Positions 29,555 to 43,500 of a stretch of DNA of 64,000 nucleotides are shown in pieces. The notes under the pieces were generated by a model, which worked only from the letters and a program-made list of their open reading frames with translations, was not told where the DNA came from and made no database searches. Numbering within the stretch: position 1 is the first letter of the stretch; every line of letters starts with the position of its first letter. Source of the DNA: Tethya wilhelma (Eukaryota > Porifera > Demospongiae > Tethyida > Tethyidae); the NCBI GenBank assembly GCA_964030475.1, contig CAXIPT010000012.1, forward strand, positions 970,827 to 1,034,826, given 5' to 3'. A program made the translations under genes and the position numbers.

Positions 29555-31757
29555 AATATATTCAATGCCAGAAAATAAAGTGTCTATGAACTGGCTGGCT
29601 TTCAGGTGGACCATCAAGACGACTCTGATACAGTAACAGAGCCGGATGGTGTAGTAAATGAGCTGGTTTCCTAAGACAGAACAGATGGATGCTAAATCCA
29701 ACTTGAAACTCAATGACGACGAATTTCGCTGTTGAGGAGACAAAGTACGGTCCAAAAGACTCCGAACAAGGGTGAATTTCTGCCAATATGAATTGTTGTG
29801 TACCACAAGGTAACAAGTATGATGTTGTCACTCATACTATAAAATCTGTAAAAAATTAAAAGAAAAGAAAAGAAAAAAAACAAAACTTGTGATCAACAAA
29901 AAACCAAACAGTATTTTATTTTGCTTACAAGATTGAGCGTATCTGTAGAATCTCTGCAGCATATGAAAAGTGCTTTGCTACAGATGCCATACTGAAAGAA
30001 GAAGAATGATACAAGAAGTGAGACAAACATGCACAGTCAAGAGTACGTATACGTACTATCCTAGCCTGGTAATTTTTGTCGTTTTTGTTGTACACAAGAG
30101 TATATACCTTTCCATAATGATGTTTTCTAAAAAAACTCACTTCAAACATTCATACTTAGCACACACACAGAGTTGATGCATGCAGAATCACATTTCATGG
30201 TAATAGTAAAGACACTATAGACCATACACTACACGTTCACTCATCATGGTGCATGATAATTTGCAGGATTACCTTCCTTTCAGAACAGAACTTGAGCTAG
30301 TCCCAGAGTTTCAGCAGTATGGAAGCATCACCAGCATGACTGAAGCTAAGACAGAGGCTTGGATCTTGAGAAAGCAACGACAAAGCAGTGTGGCTCATTT
30401 CACTCGGTGCTCTTCAATTAGAGAGAAAACAGTCAGTCACTTTGAGGTGAAGTTAGCAGCTTTGAGTAGACCAGTCTGACCTCCAGTAATACCTCAACCA
30501 TTGCTCTCCTTGTCACCAACCATATTTCACCTCAGCTGGCCGTTCTGTAGCAGCTACCACGATCACAAAGATTTCATCTGATCTGCCACGTGTACAAATT
30601 ATTTTCTACTCGCGTTGAATACTAAATAAACCGCGTAGGCAGACAATCCACTTCAAAGGAGCAGCTTCTTTGATGTACCGCTTTTTGCAAAATCTCTCTT
30701 TGTGATCACTGCAAGAGTGCCAAATTTAGAACACAAACTGCCTGATCTTTAGAAGTACGTATTCTTTTTCCATTTATTCGTCCCTGCAAGCTGGTTGGTT
30801 AGATCAGTGGGTGTGTCGAAAAAAATCGAACAAAGACAGTGGAAGCAGCCAAGAAATGGCGAAAAACGATACGTAGAAGTGTTTAGCAGCTAAAAATAAG
30901 TAGGTATACCTCCTTTTTGGTTCTTCGATCGTTCTAGTTTGTGTTGAAATAGATGCAATAGGCAGAAAACTGGAAGTCAGTGAAAAAGCTGCTATTCAGA
31001 AAAAAAAATTCTGGCGTGTAGCTAGATATCCATTAGCGCTACCTGTTTGTGTAAAAATCTGGACAGAAAAGTTGATTTTTTGTCTTTTGCAAGTTGGAAA
31101 TTTCCCTAGCAACGCGGTGCGTGGGCATGTCCGACCACCTTTAAAATACAATTGTCTCATGTTCTACGCTAAATGATACTAATTAATAGGCATAAACCTT
31201 AAAAGATTGATATTATTTTCATGAGATTACTATAAAGCTCAATGTCTTTGATCCACATCAGTTAGGATTTTGAGTACACAGGTGAACACCTAAGACCACT
31301 CCAAATGGTAGTCTGGTTTCTGGTCCGCCGCCCACATCAAAATCTGTCTTCGGTGAATTTGGCCATTATGTGTAGTGCGCATGCGCAGAACTAAAACCAC
31401 GCCCAAATCTGCCACGCTGGTCTCTTGGCAATTTGAAGATTTACCTCGTGGTATTTTCTGGTGAGTTATATCTGCTTCATTTTGAGTCAATCGAGCTATA
31501 AATGCACTAAACTGTTACTTTTATCTTCCAGAAAGCCCACTTCAGTCGTGACTCAGTATCTTTTAATAACAAAAAGGGAAACGGTGCAGAGGGGAGAGAG
31601 TCAGTGTGGTCGCCTGCTGGATTTGTTCCACTTTGTATTTTGGTAAGCAGACTCCGCTAGTATTAAAATACTGAATAGTGTCTCAAAAAGGTTAAAATAT
31701 AGGCGCTTAGTGATAGTAGCTAGCTGTTTGAAGCTTATTATTTATTATTTGGTACAG
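29555..31757. other. Mostly non-coding, with two weak exon-like frames
   Basis: 30246-30476 (+) is an open frame of 77 codons with no recognised motif (MVHDNLQDYLPFRTELELVP start). 31532-31642 (+) is open and has a good acceptor (TCTTCCAG) and donor (GTAAGC), possibly a lost 5' exon of the transposase pseudogene that follows. tgtccgaccacctttaa at 31127-31140 resembles an element tip. Confidence 0.3.
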
Positions 31758-33430
31758 GTGTGCTTCATTCTGAATTATATGCATCATCTCTTGTACAGAT
31801 CCTGGCAGCAATGTGTCTGGTGAACTGTTGTGTTGTGAACTTGACAACAAATAGAACCATATTTCCGTGGTCTATTCTTCCTGTTGGGGACTCTGGAGTG
31901 ACTGTACAACAGTTTTATGAGGAGAAAGTTGTCAACCAGCTGAAGTGGACTGAAGATGTGGAACTGGAAGCTGCATTTTTGGGGAAGGCTTAGGAATCTC
32001 TCGACAACATTTAATCTTTCGTTGCCACTAGACTCGGCAGTTCCCCTTTTTGGACCATTTTTGCGTTACCGCTCACATAGCATCAATCAAGTTCCACCAC
32101 CTACTCGTGATGCTTTTGCAATTCTCATGTCTAATCAGCAACGAATGTCAATGCCTGGTCTTCCTCCGTGTGTGTCTGTACGTACAAATTAAGAAGGACA
32201 AGCTCTTCAACGATTTTGTTGGACTTTTGAAGGAGGAAAACGTAGCTTTTCCTGCCAGTGAAATCAATTCCTCTGGCCGTACATACACAAAGCTGATGGT
32301 GGATTCGTTGTGGTACTTAGACGGACACCATGATACACTGCAGCAGCAATCATTTCCAGTTCCTCCACTCTTCCAACGCTTTGTGGGGTACAACACCCCT
32401 GAACTTTCTAAACACAGAAAGCGATGTGCCTCCAATATGTCTTCAACTATGCTCAACACACTGGCCTCTTCATTGTTCCAGAATTTGCTAGCACCTTTTT
32501 GGAGCAATTCTTCCTTTCAAAGGCTATACAGCACACAAAATCCCTTGCCAAAAATTTGGCTGGATATGCTGACTACCTTTCATCTCAGAACAAGACCATG
32601 AAAGCTCTACATGCTCGAACTATTCCAATGAGACAGATCTCAGACTCAATGTCAGTGAAGTATATTGAGCCAGTTCATGGAGTGCCTATCAGCAAGTTAG
32701 AAAATGTGGTTGCATGCCTGTTTGCATGAGAGGGAGGATGGTGAATTTGTAGCATTGGATGAGTTGATGCCATCTCAACCCAAACAGAGGTACGAGTTTA
32801 TCCAGTGCTTGGAGAGAAATGGGATATCTGTCCCAATCATGCTGCTGACATATTCCTCTGGAAACAATGTAGGGAACCTACATTTTGTATGGAAATTGGC
32901 TGCAAACAAACCAATGGAAAAGACCTTTCAAGACAGTGTACGTGTAATTGAGAGAGTAAAGCCTTTAGTGCCACAATATCATACACGTGCAATGCGCCGT
33001 GCCATGTTTGACAAGTTTGGCCGAGTGTCTCCTAATGTCAAGTCTGCTGTGCTTCGATTCTTTTATCGAGATCTTACGGGGGATGCGTAGCGGCTGCAGA
33101 GAGGGGGCGAAAAGTGATTGTACGTGCAGGCACCACGTTTGAAGTAGGTGATCACGACTTCACCAAATTTAGCATCATTCCATCTGTAACATTCATTGTG
33201 GACATTCCTCACAATATTCAAGATTCATGGTACAGAGGCCGGTTGGATTTAAAGATGCTGCGTTTGAAGCATCCTCATAATAAGACATGCAACTGAACTG
33301 TTAAGTGTTCTCAGCAGGTGTGACGAACTTCGCAAACCGGTACTCTTCCTGTACAGTGATGGAGGACCTGACCACAGACTCACGTATGTGTCTGTACAAG
33401 TATCTTTAATTGTCATCTTTAATACACTAG
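31758..33430 (+). pseudogene. Decayed DDE-type transposase gene
   Basis: Fragments in several frames read in order: GRTYTKLMVDSLWYLDGHHD, PVPPLFQRFVGYNTPELSKH, then (another frame) YAQHTGLFIVPEFASTFLEQ, then ALDELMPSQPKQRYEFIQCL and RFFYRDLTGDA. There the sequence jumps to VAAAERGRKVIVRAGTTFEV, GDHDFTKFSIIPSVTFIVDI, NIQDSWYRG, and (another frame) RHATELLSVLSRCDELRKPV with LFLYSDGGPDHRLTYVSVQV. The DGGPDHR motif looks like a catalytic-Asp block of an integrase-like fold. I recognise the block order from uncharacterised animal transposon proteins. Several frameshifts, an apparent internal deletion at about 33090, and a MITE insertion at 33431 show it is dead. Confidence 0.6.
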
Positions 33431-33697
33431 AGGCATGGTCTCAATTTCGACACATGACTACTTCATTTTTATGCCCAACTCTTGGCTGGCAGTCTAGTTT
33501 AAGTTAGATACCTGTCTGTTATAGTTTACTCCACTTCTTTAGTAGCCAAGTGATTAGCTACAGTACTGAGAAATTTGAACCAATGCAAAGAATGATAAAC
33601 TATGGTATTATCGCAACACAACACTGATTCAGAAAATCCATATAAAGGATCAAGAATAAAAATGAAGTAGTCATGTGTCGAAATTGAGACCATGCCT
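33431..33697. mobile_element. MITE with perfect 40-bp terminal inverted repeats
   Basis: 33431-33470 (starting aggcatggtctcaatttcga) is the exact complement of 33658-33697. 267 bp, no coding capacity. It interrupts the transposase pseudogene just after its DGGPDHR region. No convincing target duplication, so flanks may have decayed. The perfect TIRs suggest recent movement. Confidence 0.9.
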
Positions 33698-34036
33698 TGT
33701 TCCAATACTTTTTACCGCACTGCCCATTCCTACACTATTTATTTTAAAAATTTTTACTACTTGTAATTATTAAACCCCAAAGAACCAAATAGCGAAGTAC
33801 AATTATAATTACAATTACAATAGTTATAATATTATAGCAGATACCAGATGTTCTGACATCTTGTCTGTTGGTACGAGGTCCCTCTTTACTGTAGCAGCCT
33901 GAATCCAGAAGATATCCTATACATGCATCTTGACTATTCCCTTAATCCAGCTTGAAATTCGACTGTCCTATCTTTTGTATTAAGCCCCCCCCCCCCACCA
34001 AAAAAAATTCTCTTTGTATCTCTTAGATATATGTGC
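33698..34036. other. Non-coding
   Basis: AT-rich with a poly-C run (33988-33997). Nothing else seen. Confidence 0.4.
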
Positions 34037-34460
34037 CTAACCTTGAACCTTGTTAAACTCGATCAAAGCATGGTGCTCTTTCATTCTTGATTCTGCCTGT
34101 TTCCTTGAACAGGTCTTCACCAAGTACCCTTTCTTTTTACAATAAATGCACTTCTTTGTCTCTGGATCCTTCTCCTCACTTCCTTTCCTAACTTGCTCAT
34201 GAGAAAAACAAAACAGCCAGGTCATATCAGATTGAGACTTCTAAGAGCAAGAGCGAAATCTTGACAAGGTCAACTCCAGGAACATCACCAATCATACAAT
34301 CTCACAAGCCTGTGTTTGTCTGTATCAAGCTCTACATCATTATCAGTCACAGTTTCAGGAGATTTAACAGCACTCTTATTATACTTGACAGAAGACCAAG
34401 TAACATTACCATCACCATGATCAGTGCAAAGTCTGGGTGAATCATTGTGCTCAAAATAGT
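34037..34460 (-). pseudogene. Decayed relative of the gag-like ORF at 19043-19855, with zinc knuckle
   Basis: Minus strand 34460-34330 encodes YYFEHNDSPRLCTDHGDGNV and TWSSVKYNKSAVKSPE, aligning with the conserved block of the ORF at 19043-19855. Downstream, 34225-34037 encodes CIYCKKKGYLVKTC, a CCHC zinc knuckle with the His position changed to Tyr. Frames between are disrupted. Upstream minus-strand sequence to about 34700 is Ser/Thr-rich but not alignable by eye. Confidence 0.5.
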
Positions 34461-37400
34461 AGCTTGAACTTTAGTGACAACTGTTTCTCAGTTACCGGTG
34501 AAGGGACAACCATAGAAGGAGCAAAATCAACCATTAGGTGGGCTCCAGAAGTACTAGGCGTAGCAGAAGCAGTCTCGACAACAGAACAGCAATAGGAGCA
34601 TGATTGACATTCTTAACAGCAGCATTGTCCTTAATGGAGACATAATCCCTTAACAGAGTTGGATATGGAGATTGGAGGATTTATGGAGACAAAGGTAGCT
34701 TTGTAGAGTAGATGTGGTTCAATAGGAACTTAACATACCACAGTTATTTACATGTAGTTGTGATCTACAAGTACTTCCTACCAACAAAATGTGGAGCAAA
34801 AGTTTAGGAAAGAAGAAATACTTTTGTAGCTGGAGTTGATAGTGTTTGTTGTTTATGATGCGCATGTTGCCATAGAAGGGTGGAAGTGTGAGAATGACTG
34901 CATACTTATACTTTTTAGGGGCTTAGTCTGGGGGGTCGGGGTGGGTTATGTGTTGTTACCTGTAGACATAATATCTCTATTGTGTGACACTGTTGGACTT
35001 CTCTTCGGTCATGTCAGTTGGTAACGGTAGACATTTTTCTCTTCAACTATTGTGACTGTGGAAGCCAGGTATTGTTCTTGCTCTCCTTCATCCATTGCAG
35101 TGGTGTAGTGGTGCCCCTTGGTGGATATGTAGTCTCTATGGCCTCATCATCAAAGATAGTTCTACCACCACTATTTTCATCTCTTCAAGTGATGGAGGGT
35201 GCATGTTGGGCCTTACATCTGCAAAGAATACACACAATTTATGGTCAGCGAAAATTTAATATGCATATCTATGCAGTATAGTTCAGGACTCTAGTGGTGG
35301 GTTTATTTTTATTAAATTCAAGCATGGAAAATACCAAAGCTCTTCCTTTTGTTGACCTTGCACTTGTCAAGATAGTACAAGTCTAAATTAAGCATTCTCA
35401 TGGTTAATTAATGGGGTAGCCCCTGCATTTTTGCAGGCACCAATTTTGCTAAAAATAACGACTCACCTTCTCACAGACACTGGTAAGGACTCAGGTGTGC
35501 TTTCCAATTACCAGGATAAAAAAAGCTCTGTTGTTTCTACTCATTGATCATGAGTACGTTGTGATGAGATACTTCGCCATTATATACATCAGTCGTTCAA
35601 TTATTCTCCTTTGAGTCTCAATTTCTCTGATCTGCTACACAGCTATCACTCTACACATGACACTTAAATTACTAACACTAATCTGGTGAATAATCCTCCC
35701 ATGCTTAGCAACCTTTGTACCCAAGATATGCGTGGTTTCCAACTTACATGAATATGGTATGGGAATCAGGAGGTTTGAAGGACACTTCAATAATTTTCTA
35801 GCAAGGATATTCTTTAGAAATAGTGAGTTGAATTTACACTTACAATTAATTTGATCATACTTCAGACAACTATCTTAATTGGATCAAAAACTTTTGAGTT
35901 AAGAAAATGAGAGAGAAGTATCAGCCATGTATCTGTAATAAGAAAACACCGTAAGAAATCCCAGAATTGAATAGGTTGCACAAAATAATATTAATATTGG
36001 TTAGATAAAATTAATGCTCCCTATCTTTAGACGTTTCATCTTGCAAGAGTGAACTGGGAGGACTAAAATCTCTTGGCTAGTTTGAAGGAATCCACTAAAT
36101 AGCCATCTATTTTCATGGCTACCGCATGTCATCCCACACCACCCATTCCAATGTTTAAACTATCGAAGTGCTTTTGTGATAAAGTACAGAAGCATGACAG
36201 TGATGTTTGGCTGATAATGGCAAATTGTCTGTATCAGTATAGTTATAGTTGGCCCCACGAATGTGCTCGTTTGCACCTGCTTCGTATAGTGTGGATTTGT
36301 TACTACTTTTGTCAACAAAACCGTCACAAAACTCACACATTTAATTTTTGGTAACAAAGCAGCGCTTATTATAAATATGGTGACACAGTCACTTTATATT
36401 GTAAGATTTCTGGTCATGTTTGATATTACTCACATTATTATTATACAAGATTAAGCAAGTTTTTAATTTGCTGGTCTATGTCATAAGAATTTTACAGTCT
36501 AAAGCGGCTTGTAGGCTTATTAATTTATGTCAATACATTTCTACCCCTGCTCGGAGTTCTCTTGCAATTGGCCTTCTCTATAACTCTGTAAAAATTATTG
36601 TAACAGCCAACTGATTTAGGCCACCCCTTCTGAATATTCTAGTCCAGCCAGGTTTAGTGTGTATATGTAGACTGGCTACTCTGCCCTACAATGGTATATA
36701 ACCAATTTTACTAAAAGTTTGAAAGAGAGAGAGGTATATCAGCCATGTATCCCAGACCAAAATTTTGTACATAAGAAATCTGATGTTTGCATGTTTGATG
36801 TCCAGATCTGAAAATTTAAGTAGTGTGACTCTTGCTAGCTGAAAAATCGTGGTTCTGTTTACATAATTATGCCAGAAAATGGCAACTCTAGTTAGCAACT
36901 AAATTGGCTCCCATTTACATAGTAAGCAACAGACACACTTGTTGGCTGGATTTTTATGTTGTACACAACTATCACTGAAGCTACCCTACGAGTTGGAGCC
37001 ATATCTATGAGCCAAATAGAAATGTTCCACAGAGAAAGACGGGTGAGTATGAACAACTGCATAGATATACACGTATTTTGTTGTCAGTATTTTTATGACG
37101 GGAGCTGGGCAGGTATTTTAAAGCATTTGTAGCCATCTAAACTTGTTTTCATAGTTTATTTTATCTCCAGACTGTACATATGGTATGTTTGTGCCTACTG
37201 TACCATAGCCTCTATTTCTGGGGTCTCTATGAGTTTGTGTTCAAACTAGCATGAAAACTGGTGTTTGTACAGTAATGTGAAAGAAGTGAGATGATTTCTT
37301 TATTTTCCATTACATATTCAAAATCATACAGGGATGGCAGATTGACGTACAATGTGCTGTATGGAAGGTGGTCTAGCAAGAGAAAACCTCGGGTCTGCCA

Positions 37401-38001
37401 GTTTAGTGAAGCATCATAAAAAACTACTAATCGAAAGAACACAGATTTCTTCACAATCCTTTTAGTGTGCAGGATAGTCATACCTATATTGTTCGGCTTG
37501 CATCATGCAAGTGGCGCCATCTATCCCATTGTTACTCACTGGTTCTTAATGCTAACTCTCTGTTGACCAGTGCTGACAACTGGGACACTAGGTTAATTAG
37601 AAGTCTTTGCAAAGGATCGTTAGAGAGATATTTAATTGCCGAGCACATTAGCGTGAGGAATCATAAATCGGTTTGTATCTTGAGTTGGAATTATTATAAT
37701 TACTTTTTGCTTCCAATTAGAAGTTATTATGATTATTTTTTAGCTAATTATCATGGTTTTCTCCAAGAAAGTGAAGGTTTAATTTGTTCTTATGAAGACT
37801 ACATTGATTCTTTGTGCCATTGCTTCAATCTCGAGATCGTAAGCTTTCTTCAACCAGCCTCTGAGAACGATTTTTGCTGCAATGGCAAGGTCAAAGGTCA
37901 CATGTCTTGCAGAAAACTGCACTTTAGAGTCATAATTCCAGGGGTAGGAGTGGACTAGTCTAAACAGCTATTTTTCTTCTAGAAAGATAAACTCAAGTGA
38001 C
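34461..38001. other. Long non-coding stretch
   Basis: No supported gene. The longest open frame is 37467-37958 (+, 163 codons, no recognised motif, no splice context), probably chance. No inverted repeats noticed apart from short ones. Confidence 0.4.
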
Positions 38002-38638
38002 TTAAGGACTGGGACAGCTGGTCTGCAGCATAAAAATGGCCAACTTTCAACTTCCTCCCTGACAAAACTCCAGCTGCAATGTACAAACAATTGTATTATT
38101 TGGGTAGACCATTGTATAAGGAAGCCGGATATAATTAAAAACCACGCCCACTAATTAATTAGTAGCCACGTGGTACACGTAAACAAAAGCTATTAACGGG
38201 TAAGTTTTGCAAAAAGCGGTGATGAAGATCCAAGAATTAAGTAAGTTTAACTTTTTAGAAACTAGTAATCCCTACTTGGTTACTCTACACTATCAGGAGG
38301 AGAAAAGGCTACCATTCTTATGTAAGTATTTATTTCATAAAGTGTAGTAAAAAACAAATAACCACAAGAACTTTTACCAGCTATATCTATCTACAACACA
38401 ACGGTTTACTTACCTCCTTGAAATATATTTGTTAGGTATCCAAAAGGTAAACTTTGAGCACAAAAAACCTAGCTAAGCTGTGGAGCAACATCACCGCCTT
38501 TAGCGTTTAGTAATTTGGCTCTAAATAAGTGGGCGTAGTACAGGCTCTAACTTGCGCATGTGACGTTCACGTTAAAATTTGCATAAACATTCCTCATTAA
38601 GCGCATTGCGCATGTGCGCGTTTACTCCCAGTCCTTAA
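38002..38638. mobile_element. TTAA-flanked MITE
   Basis: TTAA at 38002-38005 and 38635-38638. Tips GGACTGGGACAGC and (complement) GGACTGGGAGTAAAC. About 637 bp, no transposase. Same target rule as 25168-25787 but different tips, so a different family. Confidence 0.75.
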
Positions 38639-39350
38639 TGTACATGAGAAGGCTGCTTTCCACAGCAAATGCAAGGGCAACTAAGATGATAAATCGTCTT
38701 TTCATGATCCATACAGTTATATGGCGCATGTGATTGGAATTCGCAACTGTCGAACCTCCTCTGGGTGGAGTCTCTGTGATCTAGATCTGGTGGAGTTTGC
38801 CGGATGTTCTTTTGTAGTATATAGCCTCTGCATGTCCCTAGCTTGCCAAACAGCTAGGCTATACTAAAGGCTATACATGTAAATCTACCTAGCGTAGCTT
38901 GCTCTGACTGAGTTCGTGTGACCTGCATGCATGGTGCATGTCTTGCAAGAGTCTGTGATTTTCTAGTGAGAGCACAGCTAGAATGCCATGAACTGTAGTT
39001 CATTGAATGACACACTGTGCAAAATCAGTGCTCCTCTGCGCGAGGCCCATCATGCACTATGTGTACTACTATAATAGTTAAAAAGTTTGTTTTTCATAAT
39101 TACAAAATTTAAAGGTGCTTTACTCATGAATATATTAGAATTACATCTCTACGTAGAAGCGTTGCCACTGACATGTACGTTCCGGCTGGTACAGCTAAAG
39201 CATATATGAATATCAGGCAACAATAACATGATTGCACACAGTTCTGTACATAAGTAAAATTGGAAACATGGAAAGAATGTAGCATTTACAGTGTAAACCA
39301 CTCCAATCTGAAAAGTGGGGGGGGGGGAGTGCTCATGCAAGTCTCCTACT
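38639..39350. other. Non-coding
   Basis: No supported feature. A poly-G run lies at 39317-39328. Confidence 0.4.
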
Positions 39351-39958
39351 CTGGCTGGCCAGACTCTTCGCACGGGGAAGGAAGAGTCTGGGGACATCCG
39401 CATATACGAATTTGTAACAGTGGAATGTAATTTTATCACGTGAAGTCCAGTATAATGATATTCATTGTTCATTCTGTGATGTTGTACGTAAGTGCACATG
39501 CTTTGCACACTATTCTACTATACTAAAGTTGCTGAATGTCGCTGAGATCCATCCAAGACCCATCTTTGCTAAATTCTTTCCTTTGACCGACCGAATGGAG
39601 AAAGAAAGCTTAGTCATTGTAGTTTCTCCGCTGATTGCACTTCAATGAACTATAAACTCTTTCTGTTTCAACTTGGAAGGTTTATAAAGACGTTCTTACT
39701 ATCAAAACAACTTGTTGCTCAACTATAAGCTTCGAAAAGCAGGGAGAAAAAGAGTAGTGCCATCTGAAGAGCCGTTTTAGCTCTCACTGACGTGACGTTT
39801 TTACTTTGCACGTGCGCATACAAACGTTGAATTACGTCAGGTTTAACCACACTCCAATCTGATTGGTCATGTCCAGATTTTGGACATCTGTTATAAATCG
39901 TTACATACGGGTGTCCTCAGACTCTTCCTTCCCCGTGCTAAGTAGTCTGGCCAGCCAG
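39351..39958. mobile_element. MITE with imperfect long terminal inverted repeats
   Basis: Left ctggctggccagactcttcg then cacggggaaggaagagtctg; right side 39914-39958 carries the complement (cagactcttccttccccgtg ... agtctggccagccag). The tips contain the self-complementary agtctggctggccagact. About 610 bp. No coding. Confidence 0.8.
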
Positions 39959-39966
39959 ACTACTTA

Positions 39967-40502
39967 TCCCCCACAGTGTCTACACCCTTATATATGCAAG
40001 ACCTCATTATCTATGATGCAAGAGAATTACTTCAGACAATGATGCATATTCCAAGTTATAGCTGTGGCAGTAAAAAACATAATGCTGTAGTACACTATAA
40101 GTGAAGTACACTCTAATTAGTCACAAACGGGCAAATAGCCAATTTTTTAATTGGCTAATTTTCTCTCCCTATAAACGCCACTTCCAGTAAATGATAATTA
40201 GTTAGATAATAATGGTCTATTGTACCTGAGTATTTGGTTTTACGTAGACTATTTGCATCATACACCAAGCCATCAAAGTACAGTCATTTTGCAACCAATG
40301 ACACTGCCATCGTGATCTTGAGTTCTTACTGTCAAGTTCCTCTCCTTCCGCGCGCGCCAACGTACGTACATCAGCACGTGGACATCCTGTCACATGACCA
40401 TTTCAGGGGGAAAGTGCGATCGATCAGAGTACAAAATGGTACAAAACCAGACTGTCAACCGAGAATGACAGTCGTGAGAAGGATATCCAGTGGCCGGCGG
40501 CT
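39967..40502. promoter_or_regulatory. Upstream region of the adhesion GPCR gene
   Basis: No element with terminal repeats seen. No TATA box can be assigned with confidence; 40350-40470 is somewhat richer in GC and CpG (cgcgcgccaacgtacgtaca), which fits a promoter (inference). Confidence 0.25.
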
Positions 40503-43500
40503 ATGTTAGCGCACACGATGCAGTTAGCTACAAGACTGGGTTTCATCTTATCAATTGCTTGCGTAGCGTGTGAAATTTGTCCAAAACTGGACTATTGCGA
40601 AGATCGAAGAATAAAAAGCTTCAGTCAGGCTGAAACGGATGCCAAATTACATGAATCTAGACAACTGCACAGTTTTGAGCAAAATGGGAATCATTTTAAG
40701 TGGATTTTGTACTCGAAAAATTTCCACGAAGAGTGCAAGGCTGAAGACACTGATTTTTTAGGTAAAGTTATCAAGTACATAATATCATAATAATTTTTTA
40801 AGATAATAATTATTTTTATTGACTCAAGTTTATATATTAATATGCAAATTTCGGGCTAGCTCACAAAGTCAAAGAGCATGTGTATAAAATATGGTCTGTC
40901 GACTAATCCCAAGGAGATATAATCACTGCATATTTGCATCTCTTGGGACATTGCAAAATGCAAACAAGAGTATGTGTGATGGAGGAAACGTTGGATTATT
41001 CATTATTGTTTTGGTTGCCTATGATATTCACAGCATTCCTTCCTAGTCATGATTTTGCAAACAGTTGAATCAGTTGATTCCTATAAACAACAGTACTCTT
41101 GCTATAAACAATATTGCCTGCTTGCAAACATGTGTGTATAAGCACAATTATATATATGATATAGGTATGGTTTATAACAATAATCAAATAAAATACCAAT
41201 TTGGACCAGGACGTTAACTTTAAACCATATTGGTTATTTTTAATGCAAAAACAATCAGTGTTCCAATTAACCCTCACAGTATATTATTATTTGTACTTTC
41301 AGTTGATCTGTCACTCAGTGAGAGTGGAATGCTAAACATTACTGGATTCTATATTCAGTCATGCTCTCCTAATACTACACTACGAGGACACTTTCCTCAA
41401 GTCTCAAATGAGTGGCTGCCTATCAATTGTGACTACCCTCAGGTGAGATCGACTTGAGGTCATGTGTACTAGTTAGCTACATAATAACATTTGTTGACAA
41501 TTAATGTGTGAAATTGATTCTGAGTGCAGGATTCTATTTTAAGTACTGGTTTGTTTCCTCCGAGAAACAGAGTGAGCGTTACCTTTAGAAAACCATGTTC
41601 TGTGAAACTGATCTACTTCAGGTAATATAACAGAAGATGAGACACATACAATGTACATAGATCATGCTCTATAAGTAATAGTGTATATCACAGGTACAAG
41701 GGATGTATGGTATATATTGTACTGAATCCCGAGGGCACGCAGCGCTGGAGGGCTGAGGTCAATAAATGTCATGCATCCCTTGTACCTGTGATAAAAGTAA
41801 TTTACATCCCCAGGCATTTTTACCATGGCTACATTTATACTCATTGCTATAGAGCTTACTGAACGCCTTATCAACAAGGGTTCATGCTTAGTAACAAACC
41901 TTTGCCAAAACAAATTCAGTGCATCTTGAACCAGTCGTATAGTATGGCAACTTCGACTCCTACCGTATAGCGGGAAATTTTCGTATGGTGGAAATTTTTG
42001 TATTTTTCGTTTGCCGTTCGTATAATTATATGAAAATTAAAAGTGCGAAAATTTAACTTCCGCATTTACTTTATACGAGCGCACGCTGCATATGCAAACT
42101 TTAAAAGTATGAAAAAATTTTTCTGCCATGTTTTTAACGATTAATTTGTACAAAATTTTGAACTAACGAAAATTTCCCGCTGTATGGTATATACCACTAG
42201 TACTAGTGAAAAATCATTATAGCAGTTAAACATTAAATTGCTCCAGGTATTATGTTCGAGATGCTGATGGTTACCTTCACGGACCATTTGTAAAGGAATT
42301 TTATTCCCACAAGTCTTCAGACACAATTGGTAGGTTTTGCTGTACATATACTACCAGCATCATTAAATGCCAGATCAGTGTATACCCACTGTATTAACGT
42401 TTGGTGTATGTTACAACTAAAGCACACATTGATAAACAAAGTGAATATATTGGTCATCACAAGAGAATGAAACGAGGTAAGAACAAAGCACAGATATCTG
42501 TAGCTAGTGAAATTTGTTTTTGGTGGTATTTGAGGTGAGCCTGAGGAGCCCCAGATAACGAGTAGTACATCAGAACGTCTGTCTGTCTGTCATCATTGGA
42601 CTTTGTGTGTTCACCTATAAGCATCTATCGACCCGTATCATGTACCATGCACATTACTCATGCATGCATGCACATAAGTTTGGAGTGTGCATGTGTTTTT
42701 GAGACAGTCAAGAAATCAAACAGAGGCAGCTAGAGCAGAACAGTTGAGAAATGATAGCCAGAGGTTGTGAGACAGACATTTAAAACAAGATGCAACACAC
42801 AGTGTCAGAGGATAAGAGATACCAAGTTCGAAAATAACCCTAGACTTTACATTTCATTCGCAATCCTTTGTGTACGCTAATTTCTGACGTTCACACCACA
42901 GTCATTTGAACACTGTCAGTTTTGTACTCACACTGACAGCCAGATCTATACCATTGGCATTCTGACAAATATTCTCCATATACCCACTGTAAAACTTATT
43001 CAAATTAATGCTGCGTTTGCTCAGGCTCACCCCTTAATGCCCTGCATGCATTCTTCTAGTTTATGTCAACATAATTATGATGTCAGCAGCTAACACAACA
43101 TTGCATCCTCTTGTACTGTATAGCAACTACTGGACACTTGATTGTTGGGAATCGTCTCTATGTTCACCAGTTGAGTCTTGATGGAGCTAGAACACAGGCT
43201 CTGGTCAGTGGACAGACTTTTGCATCAATTGTTGACTTTCATTTTCGGTAATCTATTTGTGTAGTGTATGTCATTGTGTACAGCATGTGGTGTATACAGT
43301 AAGAGATTGACTCAACAATTAATTAATGCCATACACAATATATTGCAGTCATGGACACCTGTATTGGACGGATCGATCGGAGAGCAGAATAATGAGGTCA
43401 AACCTCGATGGTTCAATGAAGACAGTCTTACTAGATCAGGGAATAAGCTTACCAGGTAAGAACACAAATTTGGGTAGAAAGATTTTAGGAATAACATAGC

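Noticed and set aside
29970..30176. Small ORFs on both strands near 30000
   Set aside because: No motif or splice signal and overlapping in opposite orientation.
37467..37958. 163-codon open frame as a gene
   Set aside because: No motif, no signal peptide, no splice context, and AT-rich codon content like the surroundings.
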